A stretch of 5,836 nucleotides of DNA from Prosthecobacter sp. (GTDB lineage Bacteria; Verrucomicrobiota; Verrucomicrobiia; Verrucomicrobiales; Verrucomicrobiaceae), in assembly GCA_020216965.1 (NCBI GenBank), contig JAIWOJ010000166.1:1-5836 (forward strand), written 5' to 3'. The notes beneath the pieces were generated by a model. It was not told the origin of the DNA, searched no databases, and saw only the letters and a list, made by a program, of their open reading frames with translations. Below are positions 5,835 to 5,836 of the stretch, one piece after another. Each line of letters opens with the position of its first letter. The first letter of the stretch is position 1. The position numbers and the translations under genes were made by a program.

Positions 5835-5836
5835 GG

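Overview
The window holds six protein genes and no RNA genes, CRISPR array, insertion sequence or phage gene that I can see. The gene set suggests a Gram-negative bacterium of the PVC group, most likely a verrucomicrobial (Prosthecobacter-like) or planctomycetal genome. The reasons are a secreted FGly sulfatase, a Tat-signal protein of the polysaccharide pyruvyl transferase family, a Tm-1-like (UPF0261) protein, high G+C in most genes, and few strong Shine-Dalgarno sites. This assignment is inference from gene content, not a database match.

Layout, left to right. Positions 1-513 (minus strand) carry a VapBC-type toxin-antitoxin pair: an AbrB/MazE-fold antitoxin, then a PIN-domain toxin that runs off the left edge. 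The toxin has no ATG, GTG or TTG where its start should be; an ATA sits there, overlapping the antitoxin stop codon. By hand count this block (1-540) is about 53.5% G+C, against about 66% in a sample of the neighbouring dehydrogenase gene (961-1140), which fits an accessory module. Positions 514-647 hold an imperfect hairpin and short repeats that may serve the 3' end of the upstream unit and the toxin-antitoxin promoter.

Positions 648-3121 (minus strand) are a two-gene unit: a secreted type I sulfatase followed by a medium-chain zinc dehydrogenase, joined by a 4-base ATGA stop/start overlap. A 180-base divergent intergenic region (3122-3301) separates the sulfatase from a Tm-1-like/UPF0261 gene on the plus strand (3302-4561). 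That gene converges, with only 13 bases between stop codons, on a minus-strand gene (4575-5834) for a polysaccharide pyruvyl transferase-family protein with a twin-arginine signal peptide.

How the genes may work together: the tight coupling of sulfatase and dehydrogenase suggests that sulfate removal from an external glycan or small sulfate ester is followed by cytoplasmic oxidation of an alcohol or sugar product. The Tm-1-like gene may share regulation with them through the divergent region, but its biochemical role is not known and its usual TIM-barrel partner is not beside it here. The pyruvyl transferase-like protein may act on envelope glycans. I see no clear evidence of a wholly new multi-gene system. 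The points most worth a second look are the toxin with no canonical start, the exported pyruvyl transferase-like protein, and the fused sulfatase-dehydrogenase transcription unit.
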